Origin: CAZVJA01 sp964626885
Lineage (GTDB): Bacteria; Planctomycetota; Planctomycetia; Planctomycetales; Planctomycetaceae
Length of the DNA: 24,111 bases
Reading direction: 5' to 3'
Assembly (NCBI GenBank): GCA_964626885.1
Contig: CAZVJA010000064.1
Coordinates: 1-24,111 of the forward strand
Below, in pieces: positions 15,565-22,876 of this stretch (position 1 is its first letter; every line of letters starts with the position of its first letter). The notes beneath the pieces are model-generated. The model made no database searches, was not told the DNA's origin, and saw only the letters and a list, made by a program, of their open reading frames with translations. The translations under genes were made by a program, and so were the position numbers.

Positions 15565-17616
15565 TTAATCGCTCTTGGCGTCTCCGCGGGCGAAGATGCT
15601 GGCAACGTAGTGCAGCACGTCGGTCGCGGATTCGTCGTTGTAGCCGTAGTTGCGGATCAGCCGCGCTTTTACGATGTCGATCTTTTCCTGCGTTTCGGCG
15701 TCGACAACGTTGGAGACGAGGCTGGTGAGCTTGATGGTGTCCTTCTGGTCCTCGAAGAGTTTCATTTCGAGGGCTTTCTGGAGCCGTTCGTTGGTGCGGT
15801 AGTTGAACGTCTTGCCGTCGAGCGAAAGGGCCCCGATGTAGTTCATGATTTCGCGGCGGAAGTCGTCGCGGCGCGTTTCGGGAATGTCGATCCGCTCTTC
15901 GATCGAACGCATCAGTCTTTCGTCCGGCTCTTCCTGCTGGCCGGTGAACTTGTTCTTCACCTTCTCCTTTTGGGTGTAGGCTTTCACGTTGTCGATGTAG
16001 TTCGAGCAGAGGCGGGTGAGGGCTTCCTCGTCGGCCGCGATCGCCCGCTGGACTTCGTTTTTCACGATGTCGGTGTACTCTTCCTTCACGATCGAAACGA
16101 TCTGCCGGTAATGTTCGCGAATCTCCTCGCTGGGGATCAGCGAATGATGCTTCAACCCGGCGTCGAGCTCGTTGAGCACCATGAACGGGTTGAGGCTGGT
16201 CGAATCGCTGTTGACGACCAGGGCGTTGGAGATTTTGTCTTGCACATAACGGGGGGAAATGCCCTGCATTCCCTCCGACTTGGCTTCTTTCTTCAGCTGC
16301 GCGACGTTGTCGGACGTGAAGCCCGGCAGTGTTTTGCCGTTGTACAGTTTCAGCTTTTGCAGCAACGTCAACCCGGCGTTCTTCGGTTCTTCCAACCGGG
16401 TGAGTACCGCCCACATGGCGGCGATTTCCAGGGTGTGCGGCGCAATGTGTTTGCCGCGCACGCGCTTTTCGTTGTAGTCCTTCTCGTAGATTTTGAGTTC
16501 GTCGGTGAGCTTTGTGACGTACGGCACGTCGATTTTCACCGTACGGTCGCGTAGCGCCTCCATGAACTCGTTCGATTGGAGTTTGCGGTATTCCGGCTCG
16601 TTGGTGTGGCCGACGATGACGGTGTCTATGTCTGTCTGCGCGAACTTCTTGGGTTTGATCTTGTGCTCTTGCGACGCTCCCAGCAGATCGTACAAGAAGG
16701 CGACGTCGAGCTTGAGGACTTCGATAAACTCGATCATCCCGCGGTTGGCGACATTGAACTCGCCGTCAAAGTTGAATGCCCGCGGATCGCTCTCGGTGCC
16801 GTACTCAGCGATTTTTCGGTAGTTGATGTCGCCGGTCAGCTCGGTCGAGTCCTGGTTCTTTTCGTCTTTCGGCTGGAATGTGCCGATGCCAATGCGGTCC
16901 TGCTCGGAGAGCAGCAGCCGCGAAACCACGATGTCCGCGGCGACTTTCGTCCAGTCTCCAGCGGCGGCTTCCAGACGCTCGCGAAACATGAACCGGCACA
17001 ATGGGCAGAGTTCTCCGTGAATCTCCACCGCATAGGCGGCGTCACCGGAAAGATCCCGGCCTTCATTCAGAAACGCGCAGATCTCTCCGCGATGTTCGTT
17101 GGGTACCAGACAAAGCGGATCTTCGTGCATCGGGCACTTCAAGATCGTTCCGTCCGGCTGCTTCCAGCTGAATGAATAAATGGCGCCGTGTTCGGTCCGG
17201 CTGTAACGTTCGAGTCCGCGCTTCAGCAGGCGCGCAATCGTACTCTTCGAGCTGCCGACCGGGCCGTGCAACAGGAGCACGCGCCGCTCACTGCCGTATT
17301 TCAGCGCGGCGCTCTTAAAGACATTGACGATATCCATCAGCGGCTTGGTCAGCCCGAAGATGGCATCGCGGCCATCGTTATCGGGATCGTCGAAGAAACG
17401 GTAGCGGACAAGTCCCTCTTTGCTCCCTTCGACGGGATACGTGCCGTACGAGAGAATCATGTCGTACAGCCGCTGATAGGCTGTCCGCGTGACCTTCGGA
17501 TCCTTGCGGACGATATCGAGGTACTCGTCGAAGGTACCCTGCCAGTGCTCCTGGCGGTACGCCTCGGGGTTTTGTCGTTGTGAGATGCGTTCGAGAAGGT
17601 TGCGACCTGTTCCCAC
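15565..17616 (-). CDS. prkA: PrkA family AAA+ protein (YeaG-like; serine kinase / Lon-like protease)
   Basis: The 683-residue protein fits the PrkA family. The N-terminal AAA+ domain has a Walker A motif, GPVGSSKST at about 118-126. IEFIEVLKLDVAFLYDLL and VIVGHTNEPEY follow in the Walker B and sensor region. The C-terminal PrkA domain follows from roughly residue 400. PrkA was described as a serine protein kinase, and later work on the Bacillus protein proposed a Lon-like protease activity. E. coli YeaG acts in nitrogen starvation and stationary phase. CPMHEDPLC and CPLCRF are a possible zinc-site pair. The GTG at 17614-17616 is the start, with AAGGAG about seven bases before it. It is the first gene of the prkA-yeaH-spoVR unit. 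Confidence 0.95.
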   Translation of the reverse strand: MGTGRNLLERISQRQNPEAYRQEHWQGTFDEYLDIVRKDPKVTRTAYQRLYDMILSYGTYPVEGSKEGLVRYRFFDDPDNDGRDAIFGLTKPLMDIVNVFKSAALKYGSERRVLLLHGPVGSSKSTIARLLKRGLERYSRTEHGAIYSFSWKQPDGTILKCPMHEDPLCLVPNEHRGEICAFLNEGRDLSGDAAYAVEIHGELCPLCRFMFRERLEAAAGDWTKVAADIVVSRLLLSEQDRIGIGTFQPKDEKNQDSTELTGDINYRKIAEYGTESDPRAFNFDGEFNVANRGMIEFIEVLKLDVAFLYDLLGASQEHKIKPKKFAQTDIDTVIVGHTNEPEYRKLQSNEFMEALRDRTVKIDVPYVTKLTDELKIYEKDYNEKRVRGKHIAPHTLEIAAMWAVLTRLEEPKNAGLTLLQKLKLYNGKTLPGFTSDNVAQLKKEAKSEGMQGISPRYVQDKISNALVVNSDSTSLNPFMVLNELDAGLKHHSLIPSEEIREHYRQIVSIVKEEYTDIVKNEVQRAIAADEEALTRLCSNYIDNVKAYTQKEKVKNKFTGQQEEPDERLMRSIEERIDIPETRRDDFRREIMNYIGALSLDGKTFNYRTNERLQKALEMKLFEDQKDTIKLTSLVSNVVDAETQEKIDIVKARLIRNYGYNDESATDVLHYVASIFARGDAKSD

Positions 17617-18008
17617 GGAACCACTCCTTCCGTCTCCGGAGTTCTAGGGAAAATACTCTCAGCCTGGTCTTTCCACGTTTTGTCCTTTTCGAGTTCTTGA
17701 ATTTTCCATCGGCGCAGGCTGAATCGCCTCGTTGCCTAACTGGGGCTTAAACAACGAGGTAAATTGGGTGACCGTCCATGGTCAACACCGGAAACAACTT
17801 GTGAGATATCGGGAACGAGTTAAAGACAGCCTCTACCGGTGTCGGCACAGGCCATGGATACAGCCGTCTCCACGCAGAGGCTGCATCTTGGTAAGCACGC
17901 TCAATTATCGCAATTTTGCAAATCGTGGCAATATCAATGTTAGCTGATGAATCGGCGGCGTGACGGCAGAGGTTCTGAAATCTCCTGAGGATATCCTTGA
18001 TTTTCCGC
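17617..18008. other. AT-richer leader/intergenic region upstream of prkA
   Basis: I see no convincing gene in this stretch, which is less GC-rich than its surroundings. It contains two inverted repeats: TCAGCCTG/CAGGCTGA (17659-17666 with 17715-17722) and CCTCGTTG/CAACGAGG (17727-17734 with 17752-17759). These would lie in the prkA leader. A minus-strand open frame at 17747-18133 lacks coding character and is not annotated. Confidence 0.45.
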
Positions 18009-18170
18009 ATGTTTGGTGGGGATCTATGCTGCCCGATCTGCGGCGACAGACCGATCGCCGGCGAACTGGACAGCATCACCGCGAACATTTCCCGCGAACT
18101 CGACAGGTTCCCGCGTGAGATATCCCCCCTCACCCGCCCGTCGATCGACGATCGGTCCCTGCTTGTTTAG
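18009..18170 (+). CDS. Possible 53-residue CxxC micro-protein
   Basis: An ATG at 18009 opens 53 codons ending at TAG 18168-18170. The product starts MFGGDLCCPICGDRPIAGE and continues with an amphipathic stretch (ITANISRELDRFPREI) and an Asp/Leu-rich end (SIDDRSLLV). CPIC followed by GD resembles one half of a zinc knuckle. A TTG at 17997, with TGAGGA about five bases before it, would add four residues and give a better translation signal. It ends just where the likely aroB promoter begins. I cannot name a family. The composition is unlike the basic, Arg/Ser-rich shadows typical of this DNA, but at this length chance remains a real alternative. Confidence 0.4.
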   Translation: MFGGDLCCPICGDRPIAGELDSITANISRELDRFPREISPLTRPSIDDRSLLV

Positions 18171-18192
18171 CGTCGATCCTCGCCACTACAAT
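18163..18192 (+). promoter_or_regulatory. Probable sigma70-type promoter of aroB
   Basis: TTGTTT (18163-18168) and TACAAT (18187-18192) are spaced by 18 bp. Transcription would begin near 18200, leaving a leader of about 110 nt before the aroB start. The -35 overlaps the stop codon of the preceding micro-ORF. Confidence 0.45.
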
Positions 18193-18308
18193 CAGACATC
18201 GCGGGCAAACGCCGATCATCGCGAGCCCCATCGTGAATTACACCGGGCAGCCGGTCTGTTCCCCGTTCGCCGAACATTCTTCCGTTTTCCTTAGGAACCC
18301 TGCTTACC

Positions 18309-19442
18309 GTGTCCGATCCCAGCCTCCAGACCAACGTTCGCGTCGACCTTGGGACGCGCAGCTATGAAATCCGTATCGCGAGCGATGCTCTGGGCGGAGT
18401 GGCCGGACAGATACAGACTTGGCTGGCGGGTAGCCCCTGGGGATCAGCAATTGCCGAGAAGGCATTGATTGTCACCGACCTCAATGTCGCCGCGCCGCAC
18501 GCCGCGAACGTCGAGCGGAGTCTGAGCGACGCGGGCTGGACAAGCCATGTCGTGCCGGTTGAGCCGGGAGAACAGTCGAAATCACTGGAAGTGGCGGCCA
18601 CGCTTTACGATCGGCTGGTCGCCCTGCAGGCGGATCGTCGAACGTTGATTCTCGCGGTCGGCGGCGGCGTCGTGGGAGATCTCGCGGGGTTCGTCGCGGC
18701 CACGTACGCCCGTGGCATTCCCTTTGTTCAGGTGCCGACGACGCTTCTCTCGCAGGTCGACAGTTCCGTCGGCGGCAAAGTCGGTGTGAATCATCCGCTG
18801 GCGAAGAACCTCATCGGCGCGTTCTATCAGCCGCTCGGCGTGTTCTGCGATACATCCACGCTCGACACGCTCCCCGAGCGTGAATACAAGAGCGGCTTGG
18901 CCGAGGTGGTGAAGTACGGCGTTATTCTGGATTCCGAGTTCTTTGCGTATCTCGAGTCGCACGTCGACGGATTGCTGGCGCGCGATCCCGCCGTGCTGCG
19001 GCACGTCGTCGCCCGCAGTTGCCGGCTCAAGGCCGATGTTGTCGAGCAGGACGAATTCGAACGTTCCGGTCTGCGGGCCTGTCTTAACTACGGACATACC
19101 TTCGCTCACGCTTACGAGGCGCTGTTGGGCTACGGCGAACTGCTGCACGGCGAAGCGGTCTCCATCGGCATGGTCGACGCCGCCCGGCTGGCGGAGCGCC
19201 GAAAACTGATCGACGCCGAACTTCCACGTCGGCAAACGTCGCTGCTCGCGGCGCTCGGGTTGCCGACCAAGCTCCCCAGCGGCTCGCGGCCGCCGATCGA
19301 CGATATCCTCAGCCGCATGATGCTCGACAAGAAGACGCAAGCCGGCAAGCTCCGTTTCGTACTCCCCACGCGCCTGGGGCACGTCGAACTGTTCAGCGAC
19401 GTGCCCGAAGCGGACGTGCGTGCCGTGATCGAAACGAGTTGA
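18309..19442 (+). CDS. aroB: 3-dehydroquinate synthase
   Basis: The 377-residue protein is AroB, which converts DAHP to 3-dehydroquinate in the second step of the shikimate pathway, using NAD and a divalent metal. Diagnostic stretches are GGGVVGDLAGFVAATYARG, VPTTLLSQVDSSVGGKVGVN and KNLIGAFYQP. EVVKYGVI, the metal-binding LNYGHTFAHAYE and HGEAVSIGM are also there. The length is normal. The start is the GTG at 18309, the only start consistent with the family N-terminus, with TAGGAA about twelve bases upstream. Next on the same strand, 52 bp on, is dprA. The two could be cotranscribed, although their functions are unrelated. Confidence 0.96.
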   Translation: MSDPSLQTNVRVDLGTRSYEIRIASDALGGVAGQIQTWLAGSPWGSAIAEKALIVTDLNVAAPHAANVERSLSDAGWTSHVVPVEPGEQSKSLEVAATLYDRLVALQADRRTLILAVGGGVVGDLAGFVAATYARGIPFVQVPTTLLSQVDSSVGGKVGVNHPLAKNLIGAFYQPLGVFCDTSTLDTLPEREYKSGLAEVVKYGVILDSEFFAYLESHVDGLLARDPAVLRHVVARSCRLKADVVEQDEFERSGLRACLNYGHTFAHAYEALLGYGELLHGEAVSIGMVDAARLAERRKLIDAELPRRQTSLLAALGLPTKLPSGSRPPIDDILSRMMLDKKTQAGKLRFVLPTRLGHVELFSDVPEADVRAVIETS

Positions 19443-19472
19443 TGCGATTTTCGCGGTGTCGTGAGATCGACC

Positions 19473-19492
19473 TTGGACTTTGGACATTGGAC
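19473..19492. repeat. Three TTGGAC copies with 7-bp period before dprA
   Basis: TTGGAC occurs at 19473, 19480 and 19487, each separated by one base. This kind of short phrase is common as intergenic filler. It matters here because one copy supplies the alternative TTG start of dprA. Confidence 0.6.
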
Positions 19493-19494
19493 CA

Positions 19495-20619
19495 GTGACC
19501 TCCATCCCCGACGATCATCGCCTGCTTGAGGCCTTGCGGCTGAGTCTGCTCCCGGGAATCGGCCCCCGGTTGCAAAAGGTGCTGCTGGACCACTTCGGTT
19601 CTCCCGCCGCGCTCTTCGCCGCAAGTCAGAACGAACTTCAGCAGGTTCCGGGCATCGGTCCAAAACTGGCTCGGGGGATTGTCGAGCATCGCGATCCGAT
19701 CGAAGCCCAGGCGGAACTCGACGCCTGCCGAGCGCGCGGCGTCGATCTGATTCTGCGTGATGACGAGCGCTACCCGCCGCAACTGGCGGAAATCCACGAC
19801 CCGCCCGCCGTACTCTACTGCCGGGGAACGATTGAGCCGCGCGATAACCTCGCGGTGGCCCTCGTCGGCTCGCGGCGCTGCACGCTCTATGGAAAACAGC
19901 AGGCGGAGCGTCTGGCCGCCGACCTCGCGCGGGCGGGAGTAACCGTGGTCAGCGGTCTGGCTCGGGGGATCGACGCGGCGGCTCATCAAGGGGCGATCCA
20001 TGGAGGAGGCCGCACCATCGCCGTCTCCGCCACCGGCCTGGCGAACATCTATCCCCCCGAGCACGTCGCGCTGGCGGAGTCGATTTCCAACGCCGGGGCA
20101 ATCGTCACCGAATCCTCGCTCGGCCAGCAGCCGATCGCCGGGCTCTTTCCCCAACGCAATCGCATCATCAGCGGCTTGTCGCTAGGGGTGTTGATCGTCG
20201 AGGCGTCCCGTAACAGCGGAGCCCTGCATACGGCGCGGCATGCGATGGAGCAAGGACGCGACGTCTTCGCGCTCCCCGGGCGCGTCGACAGCATCGCCAG
20301 CGAAGGCTGTCACGACCTCATCCGTGACGGCGCGACGCTCGTTCGCAATGTCGATGACATTCTCGCCACGCTCGGTCCCCTCGTGAAGCCCGCGACAGAC
20401 GCCGACGGTCGCGAGGTCCACACGCCGCGTGAACTCACGCTCAACGAACAGGAACGAGACATCCTGCGGCATGTGACCACCGAGCCGCAGCACATCGACG
20501 AAGTTCTCCGCGCGTCGGGGCTCGAATCGTCCCGCGTCCTCTCGACGCTCACCGTCCTCGAAATGAAGCGGATGGTCCGCCGCCTGCCGGGGGGCTACGT
20601 CGTTCGGCCGGCGTTTTGA
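19495..20619 (+). CDS. dprA: DNA processing protein DprA
   Basis: This protein of about 374 residues is DprA/Smf, which loads RecA on incoming single-stranded DNA during natural transformation. Two helix-hairpin-helix-like stretches open it (LLPGIGPRLQKVLLDHFG and QQVPGIGPKLARGI). The Rossmann-fold core carries ALVGSRRCTLYG, VVSGLARGIDAAAH, TIAVSATGLANIYPPEH, FPQRNRIISGLS and EASRNSGALHTARHA. A C-terminal winged-helix follows (LNEQERDILRHV to PGGYVVRPAF). I place the start at the GTG at 19495. A TTG at 19480 is possible but lies inside a TTGGAC heptamer repeat, which looks intergenic. No other competence gene is visible nearby. Confidence 0.95.
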   Translation: MTSIPDDHRLLEALRLSLLPGIGPRLQKVLLDHFGSPAALFAASQNELQQVPGIGPKLARGIVEHRDPIEAQAELDACRARGVDLILRDDERYPPQLAEIHDPPAVLYCRGTIEPRDNLAVALVGSRRCTLYGKQQAERLAADLARAGVTVVSGLARGIDAAAHQGAIHGGGRTIAVSATGLANIYPPEHVALAESISNAGAIVTESSLGQQPIAGLFPQRNRIISGLSLGVLIVEASRNSGALHTARHAMEQGRDVFALPGRVDSIASEGCHDLIRDGATLVRNVDDILATLGPLVKPATDADGREVHTPRELTLNEQERDILRHVTTEPQHIDEVLRASGLESSRVLSTLTVLEMKRMVRRLPGGYVVRPAF

Positions 20620-20685
20620 CTGGCGGCGACAACGACTGACCGGAAAACTCAATGGAAACAAACCGGCACACAGGGGAATGACCGC

Positions 20686-21648
20686 GTGCAACCGCGAAGC
20701 ATCGGACAGACCGACATCCGCGTAACACCGGTGGCCATGGGCTGCTGGCCGATCGCCGGCGTCACCAGCATCGACGTACACGAAGAGCATAGCCTCGCAA
20801 CACTCGAGGCGGCTTTCGAGGCGGGAATCAATTTCTTCGATACCGCCTACTGCTATGGCTACGAGGGAGAGAGCGAACGGATGATCGGCCGCGTGCTGGG
20901 ACCGAAGCGCGACCGCATCGTCATTGCCACCAAGGGGGGCATTCACTGGGAAAACCGTGTTCAGCAGAAGGATGGTCGGCCGGAGACGCTCAAACGGCAA
21001 TGCGATGAAAGTCTCCGCCGCCTGAAGACCGATCGCGTGGAGCTGTACTATCTGCATGCTCCCGATCCGAAGGTGCCGATTGCCGAATCAGCCGGGGCAT
21101 TTCGAGAACTGCTCGACGCGGGGAAGATCCTCAGCGCCGGGGTCTCGAACTGTAACGTTGAGCAGATGCGGGCGTTCGCGGCTGTGTGCCCTTTGGCCGC
21201 GTGCCAGCCGCATTACAACATGCTCCAGCGCGAAATCGAGCGGGCGGAACTCCCCTGGTGTCGGGACAACGGCGTCTCGGTGATGGTCTACTGGCCGTTG
21301 ATGAAAGGGCTGCTCGCGGGAAAGCTGGCGCGCGATCATCTGTTCGATCCCAAAGACGGCCGACGGAAGTATCCGATGTTTCATGGCGAGGAATGGGAAA
21401 AGAACCAGAATTTTCTCGACGAACTGAGGCCAATTGCCGAGGAGACCGAAACAACCGTCGCGCAGGTTGTCATCAACTGGACGATTCAGCGGCCGGGCAT
21501 CACCGTCGCATTGTGCGGTGCGAAACGCCCCGACCAGATCCGCGACAATGCCGCCGCCATGCGCTGGCAACTCACCCCGGAACAAATCACCCGCATCGAT
21601 CAGGCCATCGCCGCCCGCGGACCAATCATCTCCCGCGCGGCGGTCTGA
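20686..21648 (+). CDS. Aldo/keto reductase
   Basis: The 320-residue protein is an NAD(P)H-dependent aldo/keto reductase of the bacterial AKR type, a TIM barrel. The catalytic tetrad is complete: Asp52 and Tyr57 in FFDTAYCYGYEGESE, Lys83 in ATKGG, and His124 in YYLHAPDP. Nucleotide-binding elements appear later (GVSNCN, YWPLMKGLLAGKL, and CGAKRPDQIRDNAAA near the C-terminus). The substrate cannot be inferred. The start is the GTG at 20686, with AGGGGA eight bases upstream; an ATG at 20679 is out of frame. It lies 66 bp after dprA on the same strand. Two small hairpins downstream (21743-21757 and 21756-21780) may end the transcript. Confidence 0.93.
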   Translation: MQPRSIGQTDIRVTPVAMGCWPIAGVTSIDVHEEHSLATLEAAFEAGINFFDTAYCYGYEGESERMIGRVLGPKRDRIVIATKGGIHWENRVQQKDGRPETLKRQCDESLRRLKTDRVELYYLHAPDPKVPIAESAGAFRELLDAGKILSAGVSNCNVEQMRAFAAVCPLAACQPHYNMLQREIERAELPWCRDNGVSVMVYWPLMKGLLAGKLARDHLFDPKDGRRKYPMFHGEEWEKNQNFLDELRPIAEETETTVAQVVINWTIQRPGITVALCGAKRPDQIRDNAAAMRWQLTPEQITRIDQAIAARGPIISRAAV

Positions 21649-22027
21649 TGGGGCCTCAGGGGGTCGGGCTCGGTATTCAGGCTTCGGGAACCGCTGCCGT
21701 CCTCAAGTCATCCTCTCATCGCTGACCGCCGGTAAACATTGACGCTTGTAACAAGCGACACCGCGCGAGACGGCGTGTCGTTCCGGCGGGGAAAGGTTTG
21801 CTGGTCTCGGTGAGGTTACGCGGCGCACCGCTTCTGCGCCGGTGGCGCGCGAAAACTCTCCGCGCGGATGCCATTCTTTTCAAATTCGTCTCACGTCGCG
21901 GCCGTTCGTGCGGCAGGATTGGGTGTTCGTCGGCTGCGGTGTGTTTCTTTCGCGCGGCGCTCGCCGGAAGCACGCACCGTCGCCGACGTGATACCGATCT
22001 GGCATTTCAAGACGAAAGGCCGACATC
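21649..22027. other. Non-coding stretch after the aldo/keto reductase gene
   Basis: This 379-bp gap holds a short hairpin CGCTTG/CAAGCG (21743-21757) that partly overlaps a second, CGACAC/GTGTCG (21756-21780). It also has the phrase TTCAGGCTTCGGG at about 21678-21690, similar to text near 14310. Otherwise I see only GC-rich shadows. Confidence 0.4.
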
Positions 22028-22234
22028 ATGAAAATGCATCCGATGATCTCTTCCTTGCGGGTCGAGGATTTGGCGGGCAACTACGCTCCGCTCGCCTTCG
22101 ATTACCCCGCCCGGCTGCTGACGCGCCGCGTTTACGCCCTTTCCGCCGAGCAGATCACAGAGGCGCGCGGCATCGCGCCGATGCGCGTTCCGTCGTTCGG
22201 CGGCACCGGCTGGTCGTCTCGTCCCCCTTGTTAA
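22028..22234 (+). CDS. Doubtful small hypothetical protein (68 residues)
   Basis: An ATG at 22028 with GAAAGG about nine bases upstream opens 68 codons (MKMHPMISSLRVEDLAGNY at the start, SFGGTGWSSRPPC at the end). The first two thirds have a plausible mix of hydrophobic and acidic residues (FDYPARLLTRRVYALSAEQITEA), while the last third looks like random GC-rich translation. There is no signal peptide, membrane segment or recognised motif. It is included because the start context is reasonable and the region would otherwise be an empty gap of nearly 800 bp. It may be spurious, or the 5' remnant of a decayed gene. Confidence 0.3.
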   Translation: MKMHPMISSLRVEDLAGNYAPLAFDYPARLLTRRVYALSAEQITEARGIAPMRVPSFGGTGWSSRPPC

Positions 22235-22284
22235 GCGAGATGATGCGGCAGAGAAGGCGGCGCGGTATTTTTTTGGCGCGGTTC

Positions 22285-22293
22285 TGTTAGAAT
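22285..22293 (+). promoter_or_regulatory. Extended -10 candidate upstream of the GNAT gene
   Basis: TGTTAGAAT is an extended -10 (TG-n-TAGAAT) without a clear -35. The RNA would begin close to 22300. It would open directly with a hairpin (22299-22308 with 22315-22324, ten pairs including two G-T), followed by a 100-nt leader to the GNAT start. Confidence 0.35.
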
Positions 22294-22422
22294 TCGCCAA
22301 CGGCCGGGAATGGGCCCGGTTGTTTTGCTAACGACGAATTCGCGGATCGACAGGACGGTTCGGCAGCCGGAAGTTCCGGCGGCTGGTCTCGACTGTCGAG
22401 CCGGCCCTATGACGCCGCGCCG

Positions 22423-22854
22423 ATGACATTACCCGACCCGACAATCGCGACCATTCGACAAACCGTCACCGCCGACGTGCATGCGCTCGCGGAGTTCATC
22501 AGCCCGTTCGTCGCGGCGGGGCGGTTGCTCAAGCGGACGAAAAAAGAACTAAAGGATCTCGTGAAGTACGGCTACGTGGCCGTGCTCGACGGAAAGATCG
22601 TCGGGTTCGGGGCATTGGAGATTTACTCCAGCAAGCTGGGCGAGATCCGCAGCCTGGCGGTGGCTGACGATTGCCAGGGACACGGCATTGGGACGCGGCT
22701 GGTACAGGCCTGCATAGAGCGTGCCCGCCAGGAAAAGGTGCTGGAAGTGATGGCGATCACCTCGTCCGAAGCCTTCTTCCGGGGATGCGGCTTCGACTTC
22801 ACCCTCCCTGGAGAAAAGAAGGCTCTTTTCTTTCAGACCCGTCCTGCGACGTGA
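22423..22854 (+). CDS. GNAT N-acetyltransferase, probably ArgA-like
   Basis: The 143-residue single-domain protein is a GNAT acetyltransferase. The acetyl-CoA loop is QGHGIG (85-90), preceded by the strand GEIRSLAV and followed by TRLVQACIERARQE. The combination of ISPFVAAGRLLKRTKKEL, VGFGALEIYSSKLGEIRSLAV, SEAFFRGCGFDF and a C-terminal KKALFFQTR is the pattern of short stand-alone N-acetylglutamate synthases, which start arginine synthesis. Other GNAT substrates remain possible, so no symbol is given. The ATG at 22423 is used; no good ribosome-binding site is visible. Its stop codon lies inside a palindrome shared with the stop codon of the convergent cyclophilin gene. Confidence 0.85.
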   Translation: MTLPDPTIATIRQTVTADVHALAEFISPFVAAGRLLKRTKKELKDLVKYGYVAVLDGKIVGFGALEIYSSKLGEIRSLAVADDCQGHGIGTRLVQACIERARQEKVLEVMAITSSEAFFRGCGFDFTLPGEKKALFFQTRPAT

Positions 22855-22876
22855 TCGTCGCCGCTGGGACGATCAC
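22851..22876. terminator. Hairpin spanning both stop codons of two convergent genes
   Basis: GTGATCGTC (22851-22859) and GACGATCAC (22868-22876) form a perfect 9-bp stem with an eight-base loop. The TGA of the GNAT gene (22852-22854) and the TGA of the cyclophilin gene (22873-22875 on the minus strand) occupy symmetrical places in the arms. It suits a shared bidirectional terminator, though no U-run follows on either side. Confidence 0.55.

Noticed and set aside
15476..16414. Minus-strand frame of 312 codons within prkA
   Set aside because: It is an out-of-frame, Arg-rich shadow of the PrkA coding sequence.
17961..18000. GGTTCTGAAATC resembling a tRNA T-arm
   Set aside because: No matching acceptor, D-arm or anticodon stem can be built around it.
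17747..18133. A 128-codon minus-strand frame upstream of prkA
   Set aside because: Its sequence is patchy, with no domain pattern or ribosome-binding site, and it overlaps the better CxxC frame on the other strand. Its low-GC part looks like leader DNA.
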